From NCBI RefSeq assembly GCF_029203305.1, contig NC_089463.1:1319001-1383000 (forward strand): a stretch of 64,000 nucleotides of DNA. The letters run 5' to 3'. Shown piece by piece: positions 17,431 to 27,422 of this stretch (position 1 is the stretch's first letter; each line of letters starts with the position of its first letter). The position numbers and the translations under genes were made by a program. The DNA is from Yamadazyma tenuis (taxonomy: Eukaryota > Ascomycota > Pichiomycetes > Serinales > Debaryomycetaceae). The notes beneath the pieces were generated by a model. That model was not told the origin of the DNA and ran no database searches. It saw nothing but the letters and a program-made list of their open reading frames with translations.

Positions 17431-18441
17431 ATGTCAAACTTGCTATCAATAATGAGGGTTCTGTGGGTGTATTTGTGTTTAGACTATTTGATGGTGTCAA
17501 ACGCCATCTCCAATGAACTGATCGAGAGCTCCAACGCTTTGGTTCCCAGTAAATACCTGGTGGTCAAGGGTTTTTTTGAGCAGGACGATAGTTCTACGGA
17601 CAACGATGACTTTGATTTTATGAAAGACAATTTCGGTTTGGTTTCAGGTACCACCTGGAGTGATGTAACCTCCGAAGTTGACAAATTAAATGCCAAAAAC
17701 GACAATGGCACCCAATACAAGTTGTTCTTCTTCGCCAGACATGGAGAAGGCTATCATAACATCGCACCAGATAATTATTCAAGTGAAGAATGGGAATGTG
17801 TAATGCAAGAACAAGATGGAGCTGATGGTATCGAATGGTACGATGCGCTTCTCACACCTGATGGTATTTCTGAAACCCTGGATTTGCACACCTTCTGGCA
17901 AAATCAACTTTCAGGAGGAGCACCTCTTCCAGAATCGTTTTATGTCTCTCCTTTGAGAAGAACTTTGCAGACATTCAACTACACATGGAATGGGTTGATT
18001 TCCTATTCAGACCAAATTCCTCTTGTGGTTGAGAATGCTCGAGAAAAGTATGGCATTGGAACCGAAAGCAAGAGACATCCCAAATCTTACATTTCGGAAA
18101 ACTATCCGTTTGCAAACTTTGAAGATGGGTTTACCGAAAACGACAAATTATGGACTACAACCAAACATGAGAAGCTGAAACATGTACGATATAGAGCCGA
18201 GTTGGTGTTGGATGAAATTTTCACGCTGGATAATAACACGGTGATTTCTGTCACCACGCATTCAGGAACAATCAGTGCATTTCTCAAGATTGTTGACCAC
18301 AGGAAATGGTCGATGAAAACTGGGGAAGTTATCCCCGTAATCATCAAAGCTTCCAAGTACGAACCATACTCGAAACCTGACGTGGACGATGCGTGGAGCA
18401 CCTTGCCCTCTTCCTGTGCTACGTACGTGGCAGATAATTAG
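17431..18441 (+). CDS. PMU1: Secreted histidine-phosphatase (phosphoglycerate-mutase-like) protein
   Basis: A 336-residue member of the histidine phosphatase superfamily, closest in layout to the yeast putative phosphomutase Pmu1. The catalytic RHG motif lies in FFARHGEGYHNIAP (R103, H104, G105), the second arginine in SPLRRTLQT (about 172-180), and the late catalytic histidine in VTTHSGT (about 275). Unlike cytosolic Pmu1, the N-terminus (residues 8-22, MRVLWVYLCLDYLMV) is hydrophobic and is followed by a plausible cleavage region, so secretion or ER entry is likely. Potential N-glycosylation sequons are present (DNGTQ, FNYTW, DNNTV). Substrate unknown; phosphate esters are probable. The symbol is assigned by similarity only. 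Confidence 0.72.
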   Translation: MSNLLSIMRVLWVYLCLDYLMVSNAISNELIESSNALVPSKYLVVKGFFEQDDSSTDNDDFDFMKDNFGLVSGTTWSDVTSEVDKLNAKNDNGTQYKLFFFARHGEGYHNIAPDNYSSEEWECVMQEQDGADGIEWYDALLTPDGISETLDLHTFWQNQLSGGAPLPESFYVSPLRRTLQTFNYTWNGLISYSDQIPLVVENAREKYGIGTESKRHPKSYISENYPFANFEDGFTENDKLWTTTKHEKLKHVRYRAELVLDEIFTLDNNTVISVTTHSGTISAFLKIVDHRKWSMKTGEVIPVIIKASKYEPYSKPDVDDAWSTLPSSCATYVADN

Positions 18442-18512
18442 ATTAGTTTATTAGTTTATCTAAAGAATCGAGTAGATAAAAGAGATTTGCGAATTACAAC
18501 ACAACCATTTTA

Positions 18513-19349
18513 TCACATAAAGTCATCATCACCAAAGTCATCATCGCCATAATCGTCCATATCCTTTTTGAAAGAAGGTTGTGCGGTCTTAACAACAGGC
18601 TTGGCCTTCTTCTTACCAGCACCACCAATGGAAGTACCTCCAGATTTCTTCAATCTGGCTTCTCTTTCAGCTCTTTCCTTTTCTCTGATAACGACTGCTA
18701 AAGTAGAACTCACTTTTCTAGCACTTTCCAAGGTCATAGGCTTGGTCAAGTCTCTGATCAAATCAATGGCCAATGACGATGTGTAGTTCAACAACGACTC
18801 CTTGGACAAATCGGTCAAGGTGGTACTTAAGGCCTTTCTCAACTTCTCGTAGTCTTGTTTGGACTCTGCTTGGAAAAGAGGATGCACATCAAGAGGGGTG
18901 TCCCTTGTAAGTTTGGCGGCGGGAGACGAAGCGGCTTGGGCAGCAGCGAGCTTGGCCGCTCTTTCTCTTGGATGTGCGTTGAGGTCGAAATCTTCGTCAT
19001 CTCCAACAGAAAGATCTCCAAATAGGTCAGAAGCATTCTTCAAATCAGAAGATAATTCGGCTTTTCTCAACAATTCAGCTCTGGTCTTCTCGTCAGCTTT
19101 GTCAATATCCAACAAAATCTTACGCAGTGGCTGGGATTTAGCAGCGGCCTTCTTCCCCTTACCAGGAACGGTTTTCTTAAGGGCATCGGCTTTCTTCTTG
19201 GCCTCAGCTTCCTTCTTTTTGAGTTCTTCTTCATCTTCATCCACGTCCCAGGAATCTAAAAGTGGCTCATCGTCTACAATATCATCTTCCCATGAAGCAA
19301 CAGCTGGCTTGCTGGTAGGCACATCGAAGTCTTCGTCGTCCCAAGACAT
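18513..19349 (-). CDS. HCR1: Translation initiation factor eIF3 subunit j (Hcr1)
   Basis: A 278-residue protein of the eIF3j family, a loosely bound eIF3 subunit that helps 40S recruitment, termination and recycling and also 20S pre-rRNA processing. The N-terminus [11 protein letters not shown] with a repeated [10 protein letters not shown] acidic stretch is diagnostic, followed by a Lys/Ala-rich coiled-coil section (residues 50-110), a conserved helical core ([19 protein letters not shown], about 155-175) and an acidic Gly/Asp tail ending [10 protein letters not shown]. The length matches yeast Hcr1 (265). It converges with the phosphatase gene with 71 bp between the two stops. Confidence 0.95.
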   Translation of the reverse strand: MSWDDEDFDVPTSKPAVASWEDDIVDDEPLLDSWDVDEDEEELKKKEAEAKKKADALKKTVPGKGKKAAAKSQPLRKILLDIDKADEKTRAELLRKAELSSDLKNASDLFGDLSVGDDEDFDLNAHPRERAAKLAAAQAASSPAAKLTRDTPLDVHPLFQAESKQDYEKLRKALSTTLTDLSKESLLNYTSSLAIDLIRDLTKPMTLESARKVSSTLAVVIREKERAEREARLKKSGGTSIGGAGKKKAKPVVKTAQPSFKKDMDDYGDDDFGDDDFM

Positions 19350-19606
19350 TATTAGTTGTTTCTATAGGTTCTAAAAGTTTTTTTTTTCCTTGACGCATTC
19401 CCAATTCTCGATATTCAGCAGCGAGTCGCATTTGCAAGAATCAATTATCGCAACGCTCTGAAGCAAACCTTATCATTTGGCAGCCAATTGAGATCCTTTT
19501 CGTTTAAAGCCAGCTCATTATCGAAAGGCGGTGATACTGGTATTTTTTATACGACGAGGTCTTTTCAGCCAAACTCCAAATCATTAACTTCAGAACTGAT
19601 CGGCAC

Positions 19607-21064
19607 ATGCGGGAACTCAAACTGCACCAGGTGCACCTAGACAACTTAGATCCCCAAACCTTCAATAAATGTGGGATTGTGGTTGAGGAAGGTCTATCTA
19701 TACGACAAAGTCATTTAGGTGGTACTGGGCTATTTTATGAGTCGAAGACGCCAATGGAGGATGTGATAATAGCACGAATCCCCGATGCTGCTACTTACAA
19801 CTTGAAGAACTTACTGACCTGGTTAGAGAAATTGAAGCAACTGAGTCCTCTAGAGGCCCAAGTCACACGAACAGTACTCAGTAAATGTGAGGGATCGAAC
19901 GAAACAGAAATCATCATTGATTTTATGTTCAGTTTCATGATCATTTTAAGTACAAATGAACATTTACAAGACAGTCCCTTGGCAGATATAGACCTTTACC
20001 TTGAACTCCTCAGTCTGACCAATATCGATACTTTGGATACAAAATACTACCTGAAAGAGACAGATAGAGACTTCTTATGCGAGGTGGAAGTTTCAAAGAA
20101 AGAGGCCCTACACCAGAAGTATAATGCTATTGCAGAGGCAGTGCAAGAATTGGGTTTCATGGTACCTTCTTTCGATGAGTATTTCCATATGAGTAAGGTG
20201 ATCAAGTCTCGAGTGTTGGAAATTCCTCACCCGGTTGAAGAGAATGAGCAGGACTTTGTTGTAAATACTGCATTGGTGCCATTACTTGATTTTGCTAATC
20301 ACCAGGAAAAGTCCAATGCGTTCTTCGATGTTGATAAAGCTACCGGAGATGTGGTTCTTAAATACCTGGCCCCACCAGGCCTTCACGAAGTGTGCATCCA
20401 ATACTCTGACGTGAATTACGTTCAACAGTTTGTAACGTTGTATTCCTTCATTCCTAGAGGAAAGGTGGAAGTGTTTGAAATAAAAGTTGATAGTGACAAA
20501 ATCAATGAGTGTATTAATAAAGTGCAAAATACTCAAAACGTCAGATACGACTTAATTATGAAATGGCTTGAAATTCTCCCTACTGTTCAGTTTATAATAA
20601 TTGATGATAGAGTCGGTATCAACCACAACCACAATCCCATACCGTTCTGGGCTATTTTCTCAGACAAATTCAAGTATGTTGGATGGAAGGGAAAGGTCAA
20701 TATCCACTCTGTAAATGATCCGGATGTGCTTGTCTCTGGGTCGTCAGATGAGAGTATAGAGCATATGATTGAATTTCAAGAAGAACGGTGTGACGTGATT
20801 CAAGGGTTTGAAAAAGTGGCTGTTGAGCCTCCCCAAATAAATGCAGAGAATGAAGAGGCTGCTAAAGAAAAGTTTACTGTATTTATAAAAATGGTGTGCA
20901 GAGACTTGTGCAACACAGCAGATAAAATAGGGTTAACAAAAGAGTATCTTGAGTACAAAAACCGGTTATTCGAGAAAGTTCTTCAGATGGATGATTTTAA
21001 CATACAATATGTGCCGGTCATAGATCTGTGGTATCAGCCCAACGTCATCTATAACTTTATCTAA
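19607..21064 (+). CDS. SET-domain protein lysine methyltransferase (RKM/EFM1/SETD6-like)
   Basis: A 485-residue protein of the SET-domain class that methylates non-histone proteins such as ribosomal proteins or elongation factor 1A. The N-terminal SET-N section has VEEGLSIRQSHLGGTGLFYES (about residues 28-48). The motif NTALVPLLDFANHQEKSN (about 222-239) matches the catalytic LVPLxDxxNH motif of the RKM/SETD3/SETD6 family, and YVQQFVTLYSFIPRG (about 267-281) corresponds to the xxLLxxYGFIP motif. A helical C-terminal region (residues 300-485) fits the Rubisco-LSMT substrate-binding domain. I cannot decide between Rkm1, Rkm2 and Efm1 orthology, so no symbol is given. Confidence 0.8.
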   Translation: MRELKLHQVHLDNLDPQTFNKCGIVVEEGLSIRQSHLGGTGLFYESKTPMEDVIIARIPDAATYNLKNLLTWLEKLKQLSPLEAQVTRTVLSKCEGSNETEIIIDFMFSFMIILSTNEHLQDSPLADIDLYLELLSLTNIDTLDTKYYLKETDRDFLCEVEVSKKEALHQKYNAIAEAVQELGFMVPSFDEYFHMSKVIKSRVLEIPHPVEENEQDFVVNTALVPLLDFANHQEKSNAFFDVDKATGDVVLKYLAPPGLHEVCIQYSDVNYVQQFVTLYSFIPRGKVEVFEIKVDSDKINECINKVQNTQNVRYDLIMKWLEILPTVQFIIIDDRVGINHNHNPIPFWAIFSDKFKYVGWKGKVNIHSVNDPDVLVSGSSDESIEHMIEFQEERCDVIQGFEKVAVEPPQINAENEEAAKEKFTVFIKMVCRDLCNTADKIGLTKEYLEYKNRLFEKVLQMDDFNIQYVPVIDLWYQPNVIYNFI

Positions 21065-21515
21065 ATCCATTGGATACTCCGGCTGCGAAAATCGGTCTTC
21101 GCTAGTGAAATGTTATTCTGCTGGATTGATTTTGCACGCCGACAGAAAGGATGTTAACCTGCAATTCCGAGAAACCGATTGCAACATGAGCCACAATAAC
21201 GATGCTGACAATAGAGATAGAATTTAGATAGAAAATAGTTATCTATGATCCAGTACCATAATGGGTCATTCCCTGCCCGATTTAGGTAAGGGATTAGGCA
21301 AATGTATGATAAATAACATAGATATTCTCCAGAGGGTTCTGCGACATTTGTCAGAATTTTTACTGAAGGTCTAGATTATACAATGAGGTCATTCCCACGC
21401 CAGAATTATTAATGCAATCGGTTCGCGCGTTAACAATATAAATTGACCGAAATCGCTTGAAGGTTTTTTCAATCTCGTACAAAACAAATACACTACAGAT
21501 TACTAATACATAAAA
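21065..21515. promoter_or_regulatory. Thioredoxin gene promoter region
   Basis: This 451-bp gap lies before the thioredoxin gene. An AATATAAAT TATA-like element occurs near 21435-21443, followed by a T-rich tract. TTACTAA at about 21500 matches a yeast Yap1 recognition core but lies only about 15 bp before the ATG, so it is doubtful as a promoter site. No RNA gene is visible. Confidence 0.35.
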
Positions 21516-21827
21516 ATGGTTGCCACTATTACCAAGAAAGAAGAATTCGATGAAGCCTTGAAGCACTCTGGGTTGGTTGTTGTTGACTTTTTTGCCACCT
21601 GGTGCGGTCCTTGTAAGATGATTGCTCCTATGTTGGACAAATTTTCTGCTGAATACACTTCAGCTAAATTCATCAAAGTTGACGTTGATGACTTTGGTCA
21701 AATTGCTCAAGAGTACGAAATCTCTTCCATGCCAACCATCTTATTCATTAAGGACGGAAAGGTTGTCACCAAGGTTATTGGTGCTAACCCAGCTGGTATT
21801 AAGCAAGCTTTGGCTGCCAACGCTTAA
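21516..21827 (+). CDS. TRX1: Thioredoxin, cytosolic
   Basis: A 103-residue thioredoxin that reduces disulfides in ribonucleotide reductase, peroxiredoxins and PAPS reductase, using electrons from thioredoxin reductase. The active site is FFATWCGPCKM with Cys30 and Cys33; the cis-proline is in SSMPTILF. There is no targeting extension, so it is the cytosolic form. Codon use is strongly biased to preferred yeast codons (GCT, GTT, AAG, TTG) and lacks CTG, as expected for an abundant protein. The length equals that of yeast Trx1/Trx2. Confidence 0.98.
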   Translation: MVATITKKEEFDEALKHSGLVVVDFFATWCGPCKMIAPMLDKFSAEYTSAKFIKVDVDDFGQIAQEYEISSMPTILFIKDGKVVTKVIGANPAGIKQALAANA

Positions 21828-21950
21828 ATAGATTATATGTACTATATTTAAATTGCACATTAACAAGTTAATCAACCACTTCCTCTACTGGTACTTTATG
21901 GTCTTCTCTACAGCAGTATAATAACCTATGCTTTTGTCTATTACCCTGTT

Positions 21951-24347
21951 TTATCTATTTAAAAAATCATTAATTACCTGGGATTCATTTATGCGGTCGT
22001 TAACATTTCCATGCTGTAAGAAAGAGCAAATCAAGGACTCATACACAGACATGTACTGCCGAAGATTCTGCACCATTGAAATTCTTTGACTACGCATGTT
22101 GTCCACGACCAAAGGAATCAAGTCCCTCCCAGCATCAAACTTGTAGTTCATACTAACCAAGTTCAATATAGTATCTATGGCTATGAAGGTTCCGGTTCGA
22201 CCACATCCAGCCGAACAGTGCACCAACGTATTGTTTTCACCAAGATCTAATTGTTTCATCAATTTACGTCTCAACTCAAAAATGTATAATAAGTCATTGA
22301 CGTTATTACAGATGGAATTGTCTGCCCATTGCAAAAGTTGTACCTGTAAAACATGTCTTGTGACATCTTCACCATTCACACTGGTATTTATTTGAATATT
22401 TCTTAACACAAGCCGATCATTGATGGGTTCAGTCTTTATCAAAGTAATCTTGATTTCATTGTTGTTAGAAAAATAAACTCCAGTGTTCCAGTAAGGATCA
22501 CATTTAGGGATACCATCTTCCCAAACATCTGTTAAACACACAATTAAGGCGATATCACTGTTAAGAACACATCTGTAAAAGTCTCCAATAGTGTGGTGTA
22601 AAGGACCCTGAGTAGCAATATACTTGAAAGGACTATGGTTCATCTTTGGAAGGATATCCAAATTGGATACCGAATCAATGTAAGAAGCGTTGATGTAGTC
22701 ACAAAAATTGGAGAGGGTGGGATCCTCAAAGTCCACCAATTTGACTCTCGAGTGCTCAAAAATCATGATATCTTTATATCTGTTTTTGTATCCCATTTCG
22801 ATTCCCGCACCAATGAGTGGGATATTGTTCTTGATATCAAAAGCACTATTGAGTCTGTTTTTCTCATTGAGTTCAAGTTTGTTGAACAGCTTGACGAGGT
22901 TATCTTCATCGAGAGTCTGGCTGCCTAACCAGCTAGGAAGCTCACTTAAATGGTCCTTGTACTTGGCAGCAAGATCGATTCCCAACTTCACAGCATCACC
23001 AATAGCCTCTTCGTTGTGTCTTATTTTGAAGCTAGGTGTCGAGTGCACTGAGGGTGGTAGCTTGAAGTTCGATAATATAGGAGTACTGGCTTCAAGTGGA
23101 GAAACTTGCCTGGAGTTAGGAATCTCGTTCAGGGGGTGGGATCTGAATTTTCCTGGGGAAATTGAGTCCAGAGACAAAGTCGCCGATGAGGTTGACTCAG
23201 GGTTGATGACAATGTCCCTAAACACGTTTGTGTCTCTCGCAAGTAACTCGTCGAGATTGAAGTTTTGCTTGCTGCCACCTTCAAACGAGAAGCTCTGGTT
23301 TTGCAACAAACCGGCAAACCCATCCTTAATCACAAAGATCTTGCTGGTAGTTACCTGGAACTCTTCCAAAATCTTCTTGATCATCCAGTATATGTTGTAT
23401 GAGTTGTTGGAGTTATCGTAGATGAGAATACTTGGATACCCAAACTCCCCACACGGAATGCCTTCGAGATCTGTGTACCTCTTGTTTTGCAACTTGTTGG
23501 CCGCGTTGTGGTTGAAGTACGTCTTCAAAATCATCCGTTCATATATGGGCAACGAGTTGATGCACCTGATGAACGAGAAATTGGGTCTCTTCAACAATGT
23601 GCTGGGCAAGCAGATATTGATGGCATTGGTGAAGTGGCACTTGGCGTAGTCGGTGAACGACCTCACGTCGATGGTGACCAAGTTTGGCAAAAGGGTCTCC
23701 TTCACAACCTGCACCTTCGCAAGCATTGACTGGAGCTCGCTTTGGTTCAACACATGGATATTTGGGCCCAACTTCAAAATCTGGGGTATGTAGTCCTGAA
23801 CCGGCTTTTTGGCCACGTCGTTGAACGTTTTTATGGTGGGAGAACTCAAGTACTTTTTTAACATGGGCGAGGCTAGTTTAGGGGAAGAAGGGGAATTGGT
23901 GAACAGAAACTGGTGATTTTCTTTGATAGACAACTTGGGAAGATTGAGGGCCATTTTGCTGGGGGAATCATCGACAAGCGTATTATCGGAAATGGTGGAA
24001 TCGATTCGACTTTTGCTCTTTAAAAAAAACGAGTCGCCAATGGTAGAGTCGGAGGCCAACGAGCTAGCAGACTCGTTTAACCGTCTATGCAAGATGGGGT
24101 GGGAGTTAACCCGGTTGAAGCGCTTGGGGTAAAAGTCAACAGGCGTCTCGAGCACCTGGGTTGCCACTGGCGTACTTAGTCCCAGGGCCTGGGAGTCTTT
24201 AGGGGTGATGGTTCCAGATGAGGGTGGCTGGGGGCATATGTTGAAGTAATCATTGGCACCAGCCATGCCTGCCACGGGAGAACAGGAAGCTGAAGACGAC
24301 AGTTCGATGATAAAACTTGGAGAACAAACCCCTGGAGAGGAGGACAT
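21951..24347 (-). CDS. PTP3: Protein tyrosine phosphatase with rhodanese domain (Ptp2/Ptp3 type)
   Basis: A 798-residue tyrosine phosphatase like yeast Ptp2/Ptp3, which dephosphorylate MAP kinases such as Hog1 and Fus3. The ATG at 24347 is used; the open frame begins one codon earlier at TTG. Residues 1-190 are Ser/Pro-rich. A rhodanese/Cdc25-homology domain covers about 195-370 (TIDVRSFTDYAKCHFTNAINI, RYTDLEGIP). The PTP domain covers about 495-790, with NYINASY-type DYINASYID near 560, and the signature HCSAGCGRTG with catalytic Cys711 and Arg717. All catalytic parts are present. Whether it is Ptp2 or Ptp3 cannot be fixed here; the symbol is provisional. Confidence 0.88.
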   Translation of the reverse strand: MSSSPGVCSPSFIIELSSSASCSPVAGMAGANDYFNICPQPPSSGTITPKDSQALGLSTPVATQVLETPVDFYPKRFNRVNSHPILHRRLNESASSLASDSTIGDSFFLKSKSRIDSTISDNTLVDDSPSKMALNLPKLSIKENHQFLFTNSPSSPKLASPMLKKYLSSPTIKTFNDVAKKPVQDYIPQILKLGPNIHVLNQSELQSMLAKVQVVKETLLPNLVTIDVRSFTDYAKCHFTNAINICLPSTLLKRPNFSFIRCINSLPIYERMILKTYFNHNAANKLQNKRYTDLEGIPCGEFGYPSILIYDNSNNSYNIYWMIKKILEEFQVTTSKIFVIKDGFAGLLQNQSFSFEGGSKQNFNLDELLARDTNVFRDIVINPESTSSATLSLDSISPGKFRSHPLNEIPNSRQVSPLEASTPILSNFKLPPSVHSTPSFKIRHNEEAIGDAVKLGIDLAAKYKDHLSELPSWLGSQTLDEDNLVKLFNKLELNEKNRLNSAFDIKNNIPLIGAGIEMGYKNRYKDIMIFEHSRVKLVDFEDPTLSNFCDYINASYIDSVSNLDILPKMNHSPFKYIATQGPLHHTIGDFYRCVLNSDIALIVCLTDVWEDGIPKCDPYWNTGVYFSNNNEIKITLIKTEPINDRLVLRNIQINTSVNGEDVTRHVLQVQLLQWADNSICNNVNDLLYIFELRRKLMKQLDLGENNTLVHCSAGCGRTGTFIAIDTILNLVSMNYKFDAGRDLIPLVVDNMRSQRISMVQNLRQYMSVYESLICSFLQHGNVNDRINESQVINDFLNR

Positions 24348-25797
24348 CAAACAACTGACAAAAAAAAAGTAGGCAATGAGTTCTTAAAGCCTAGCACCGA
24401 GTAAACTGGTTGTTAAAAATAAACGGGGCGTGGTGAGAAGGACAAACACACAAACCAATAGTGACCTCAGGCTAGGTACGTAACACAAGAACGATCAGGT
24501 ATACAAACGATGCTGAAGAAAGATGTATTGCTAAAACAATAAAAGCTGGTAAATTTGGAAGATACGGATTAGTATAATTCATTAACCTGGCACAGAAATA
24601 CCTGGCTCTGTACGCATCACGTACCTGCTCATGCCTGTATGCACGCTTTGGAGCGGTCTGGATTTCGCAAGAGGTTCTGAAAAGACTGCATTTACGTTGC
24701 GTCATTTTCCTCAGCACCACCGATTTTAGCCATTGTCAACGCGACTACCTCGGGAGTATGGGGAGCATCATGACGTAGTTATCACTTACATGCCCATACT
24801 TGAGGGATTTTATCACCAGAAGCCTTGGGTATATTAAAACAACTCTCCTACCAACGTCTCATGTGCCCGTACCAATGTCTCAAAACACTAACTATATTTC
24901 CTACTGGCTACAAAATAGGTTGCGCTGCAGCTCCGCGGTTGACCGACCTTGACGGACGATTACGACACACAGGATGATCGAGGTTTGGAACAGTGGCTTC
25001 TGATCCATAAAGTCAATCCCATATGAAATGAACACCTTTATTAAATAAATGTCGCATTCGCCCGCTACTAGTTCAGCGAAAAGTAAATGTCCTTCACTAT
25101 CAATATTTTCGTACCGTAAGACTGAGAAACAATTACTTTCAAGTCAAATTTGGCATTTTGTATATGAAGAAGCTACGAAATCTTGAAGGGAAATATTGGC
25201 CTTCGCAGACGATATTAATTGCTTGGTGTGTTTTCATAGAAAGAAGAGGAGGTCGAAAAAAATGGTAGACATCTTTGAATCAAAGCGCTGATCACTGGCA
25301 TTTTTGTCTTACTCAAAAAGATTATCTTGTTTCACAAATCGATAAAGCTTTAACTGAATCATTGATACTATTTTGTATATTGACTACGGGAATTGAGATT
25401 GCAGCTCCAGATATTCTTGAGCTCAAAGTCTCTCTTACTAGTAATTTTACTCTCTTCAAACTACTTTTCACGTGGAACCAAAACTGTTCTATTGGATTGA
25501 GCTTGGGTTCTTTACATATTGAGGCGGTTGACACTTTACTGGCGATAATTAGGTTTTGCCGTATAGATGCGCATTACCCATGCGCACTCAAGGTGATTTA
25601 GGCTCTTTGGCGATAAGTTTCATTTCTTATTCGCCTAAAGCCACGGGGTACTTTTGATAAATGCTCCAGATTACACGCTGTGCATATAACCACTTGACTC
25701 TTTCATTACCTTACATGTTTATTCCACTCAATAAATTCATTACCTTATATATATATCATTCGCCAGAATCGTACTACTTTACATAGGTATATATTTT
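24348..25797. other. 1.45-kb region without an intact gene
   Basis: This is the longest gene-free stretch of the window. It contains the promoter of the tyrosine phosphatase at its left end and, toward the right, a decayed transposase piece (25322-25534). I found no tRNA with recognisable A and B boxes, no intact reading frame with family features, and no long terminal repeat. A perfect 7-bp inverted repeat (TGCGCAT, 5-bp loop) lies at 25568-25586. The region looks like an old insertion site that has decayed. Confidence 0.5.
25322..25534 (-). mobile_element. Relic of a Tc1/mariner-type transposase C-terminus
   Basis: The minus-strand frame reads EPKLNPIEQFWFHVKSSLKR and continues VRETLSSRISGAA. 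The core LNPIEQFW followed by a lysine-rich helix is the third catalytic block of DDE_3 transposases (Tc1/mariner and pogo-like), where the usual sequence is SPxLNPIExFW. The following pattern of ETL, RI and A at similar spacing also agrees with fungal Tc1 C-termini. Only about 70 residues remain; the frame has an upstream stop near 25594, and the neighbouring AHC1-like gene starts its 3' end 260 bp away, so the first two catalytic blocks are gone. No terminal inverted repeats were identified. This is a fossil with no expected activity. Confidence 0.75.
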
Positions 25798-27147
25798 TCA
25801 CTTGACTCTGCGCTTCTTCTTGTCATCCTCAGGGGTCCTTTTCTTGGTCTTATCCTCGGGTTTTAACCTGAGTTTGATCTTGGGCAACGGCTGGTGATGT
25901 GGTTCTTTCTCGGGCGTGGCAGCTTTCAGATGGCCCTCACTGGCACTACTACAAGAGGAATCAAGTACCTTGGGGGTGAACTTAGCAATGCCCACATTGG
26001 CTCTGGATCTGCGTCTCTTAAGTTTGCGGTCTTCAGCTCGGCCATGCACTGCTTGATCTTCTTCACTGCTTTCGAGATGTTCATCTTCGTTCGACAGTTC
26101 GAGATCCCCAGCCACTGGCTTGTAGCTGTCAATTAGCTTCTTATAACTATCTTTATCCTTGGTGACTCCTGTCTTGATTAGCTTCTTCATGAGCTCGCTA
26201 TTCTCGGGTTTGGGGGCGGTTCTGATGGATGTCACTTCGCCTCTTTCGAGAGGAGACACCGACTTATCGAGACTGGACCGATGTACGGTGTTCAACGAAG
26301 CACTCAAACCGTTAAAGTACATCTCATTAACATTCAAATTTGTATTGGGATCAAGGTTTTTCTCCTTAAGACTGTTGATAGATGCCACTCCTTCTTCATC
26401 TTGCTCATTTCCTGGTAATATCTCACCACAAATCAATGCGGCAGCATCTTGAGAAGTATATTCTTGTGTGTGGGCAATTCGACTGTGATTTAAAAAACCT
26501 TGTGCCAGGGAGAAGTTGCTCCTTTTACAGTCAGGACATGTGAGTTTAACAATAATTCCGTCGGTTCTCCGATAGAGACATCCAAGAGTTGTGGTCCTCA
26601 GGATTGAAGTCGAAGGTCTGAGTGACGAGGTAGTTGATCTGGTGCGGTAAGTATGGCCAGCTCCCATGGATTGGTCGGGAAAGCCTGTATGGGGGTCATT
26701 ATGCAATCCTGGGCCATCTATCGCTTGCTGTTCATAATTTATTGATAGTGAACGGTTCAATAAGTCGTAGTATTTTATGGTGAAATCATTCGGTTCCAGA
26801 TCAAAGGACTTTTCCCGGGGGACTTTGTAGTAGTTTCTCAATGTGATCATTTGAGACTCACATTTACCAATCTCTTCTTCCGTTAGCATCAACTCTTTGT
26901 GCTTCAACCGGATTTCAAGGTCAATTTGATCAGTAATTATATCTTTCAATTTGGATAAGGGCACCGTTTTGACTTTTTCCATTAGTTGCTCTTCGTTGAC
27001 TATAGGTTTGACCTCACAAGCAGGTCCGTCATTCGGTATCTGATCATTAGAAGATTGGTTGCTTGGGACATTCATTTCGTTACTGGTAGAAGGGATATTT
27101 GCCGCTCGATCAGATAGACTATCAGGAGCTTCTTTTCCTAATGACAT
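25798..27147 (-). CDS. AHC1: AHC1-like C2H2 zinc-finger protein (ADA histone acetyltransferase complex)
   Basis: A 449-residue nuclear protein resembling yeast Ahc1, the subunit specific to the ADA histone acetyltransferase complex (Gcn5-Ada2-Ada3). The central part (about residues 195-245) contains a single C2H2-type finger: CPDCKRSNFSLAQGFLNHSR, then IAHTQEYTSQDAAALICGEILP, the SLAQGFLNH core being typical of the AHC1 finger family. The first 120 residues include a helical segment with VPLSKLKDIITDQIDLEIRLK. The C-terminus is very basic (KLKRRRSRAN; KIKLRLKPEDKTKKR), fitting nuclear import. The family call rests on the finger; outside it the sequence is poorly conserved. Confidence 0.6.
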   Translation of the reverse strand: MSLGKEAPDSLSDRAANIPSTSNEMNVPSNQSSNDQIPNDGPACEVKPIVNEEQLMEKVKTVPLSKLKDIITDQIDLEIRLKHKELMLTEEEIGKCESQMITLRNYYKVPREKSFDLEPNDFTIKYYDLLNRSLSINYEQQAIDGPGLHNDPHTGFPDQSMGAGHTYRTRSTTSSLRPSTSILRTTTLGCLYRRTDGIIVKLTCPDCKRSNFSLAQGFLNHSRIAHTQEYTSQDAAALICGEILPGNEQDEEGVASINSLKEKNLDPNTNLNVNEMYFNGLSASLNTVHRSSLDKSVSPLERGEVTSIRTAPKPENSELMKKLIKTGVTKDKDSYKKLIDSYKPVAGDLELSNEDEHLESSEEDQAVHGRAEDRKLKRRRSRANVGIAKFTPKVLDSSCSSASEGHLKAATPEKEPHHQPLPKIKLRLKPEDKTKKRTPEDDKKKRRVK

Positions 27148-27422
27148 GCTAAAAAGCTTTAAAAACTGGTTAAATATGGCGGAAAAAACTTTCGATATTG
27201 CTTATGTTGTGGAGAACAAAACAAGTTATTGATAACTAGGCTGATATCCTCATAGATTTTTCTTGTGATAGGTCTCCAAGCTTGAACCAGCAACGTATTT
27301 TCTAGTTATTTTTCACACCAGTGCGAACTTAGTTTAGTACTCCGACTTTCCCTGGATCAATGGCGGTCGTGCGGTTGTCATGTTTATCGGAGCATATCAT
27401 GGCAATTGGTTTGCAGCCATAA

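Noticed and set aside
21494..21507. TTACTAA as a Yap1 site or intron branch point before TRX1
   Set aside because: It is about 15 bp from the start codon, no acceptor follows, and a Yap1 site would be expected farther upstream.
24472..24720. Minus-strand open frame of 82 codons
   Set aside because: Starts at GTG, has no family features and lies in the decayed gap; likely chance.
25275..25601. Plus-strand open frame of 108 codons
   Set aside because: It is antisense to the transposase relic and has no recognisable domain.
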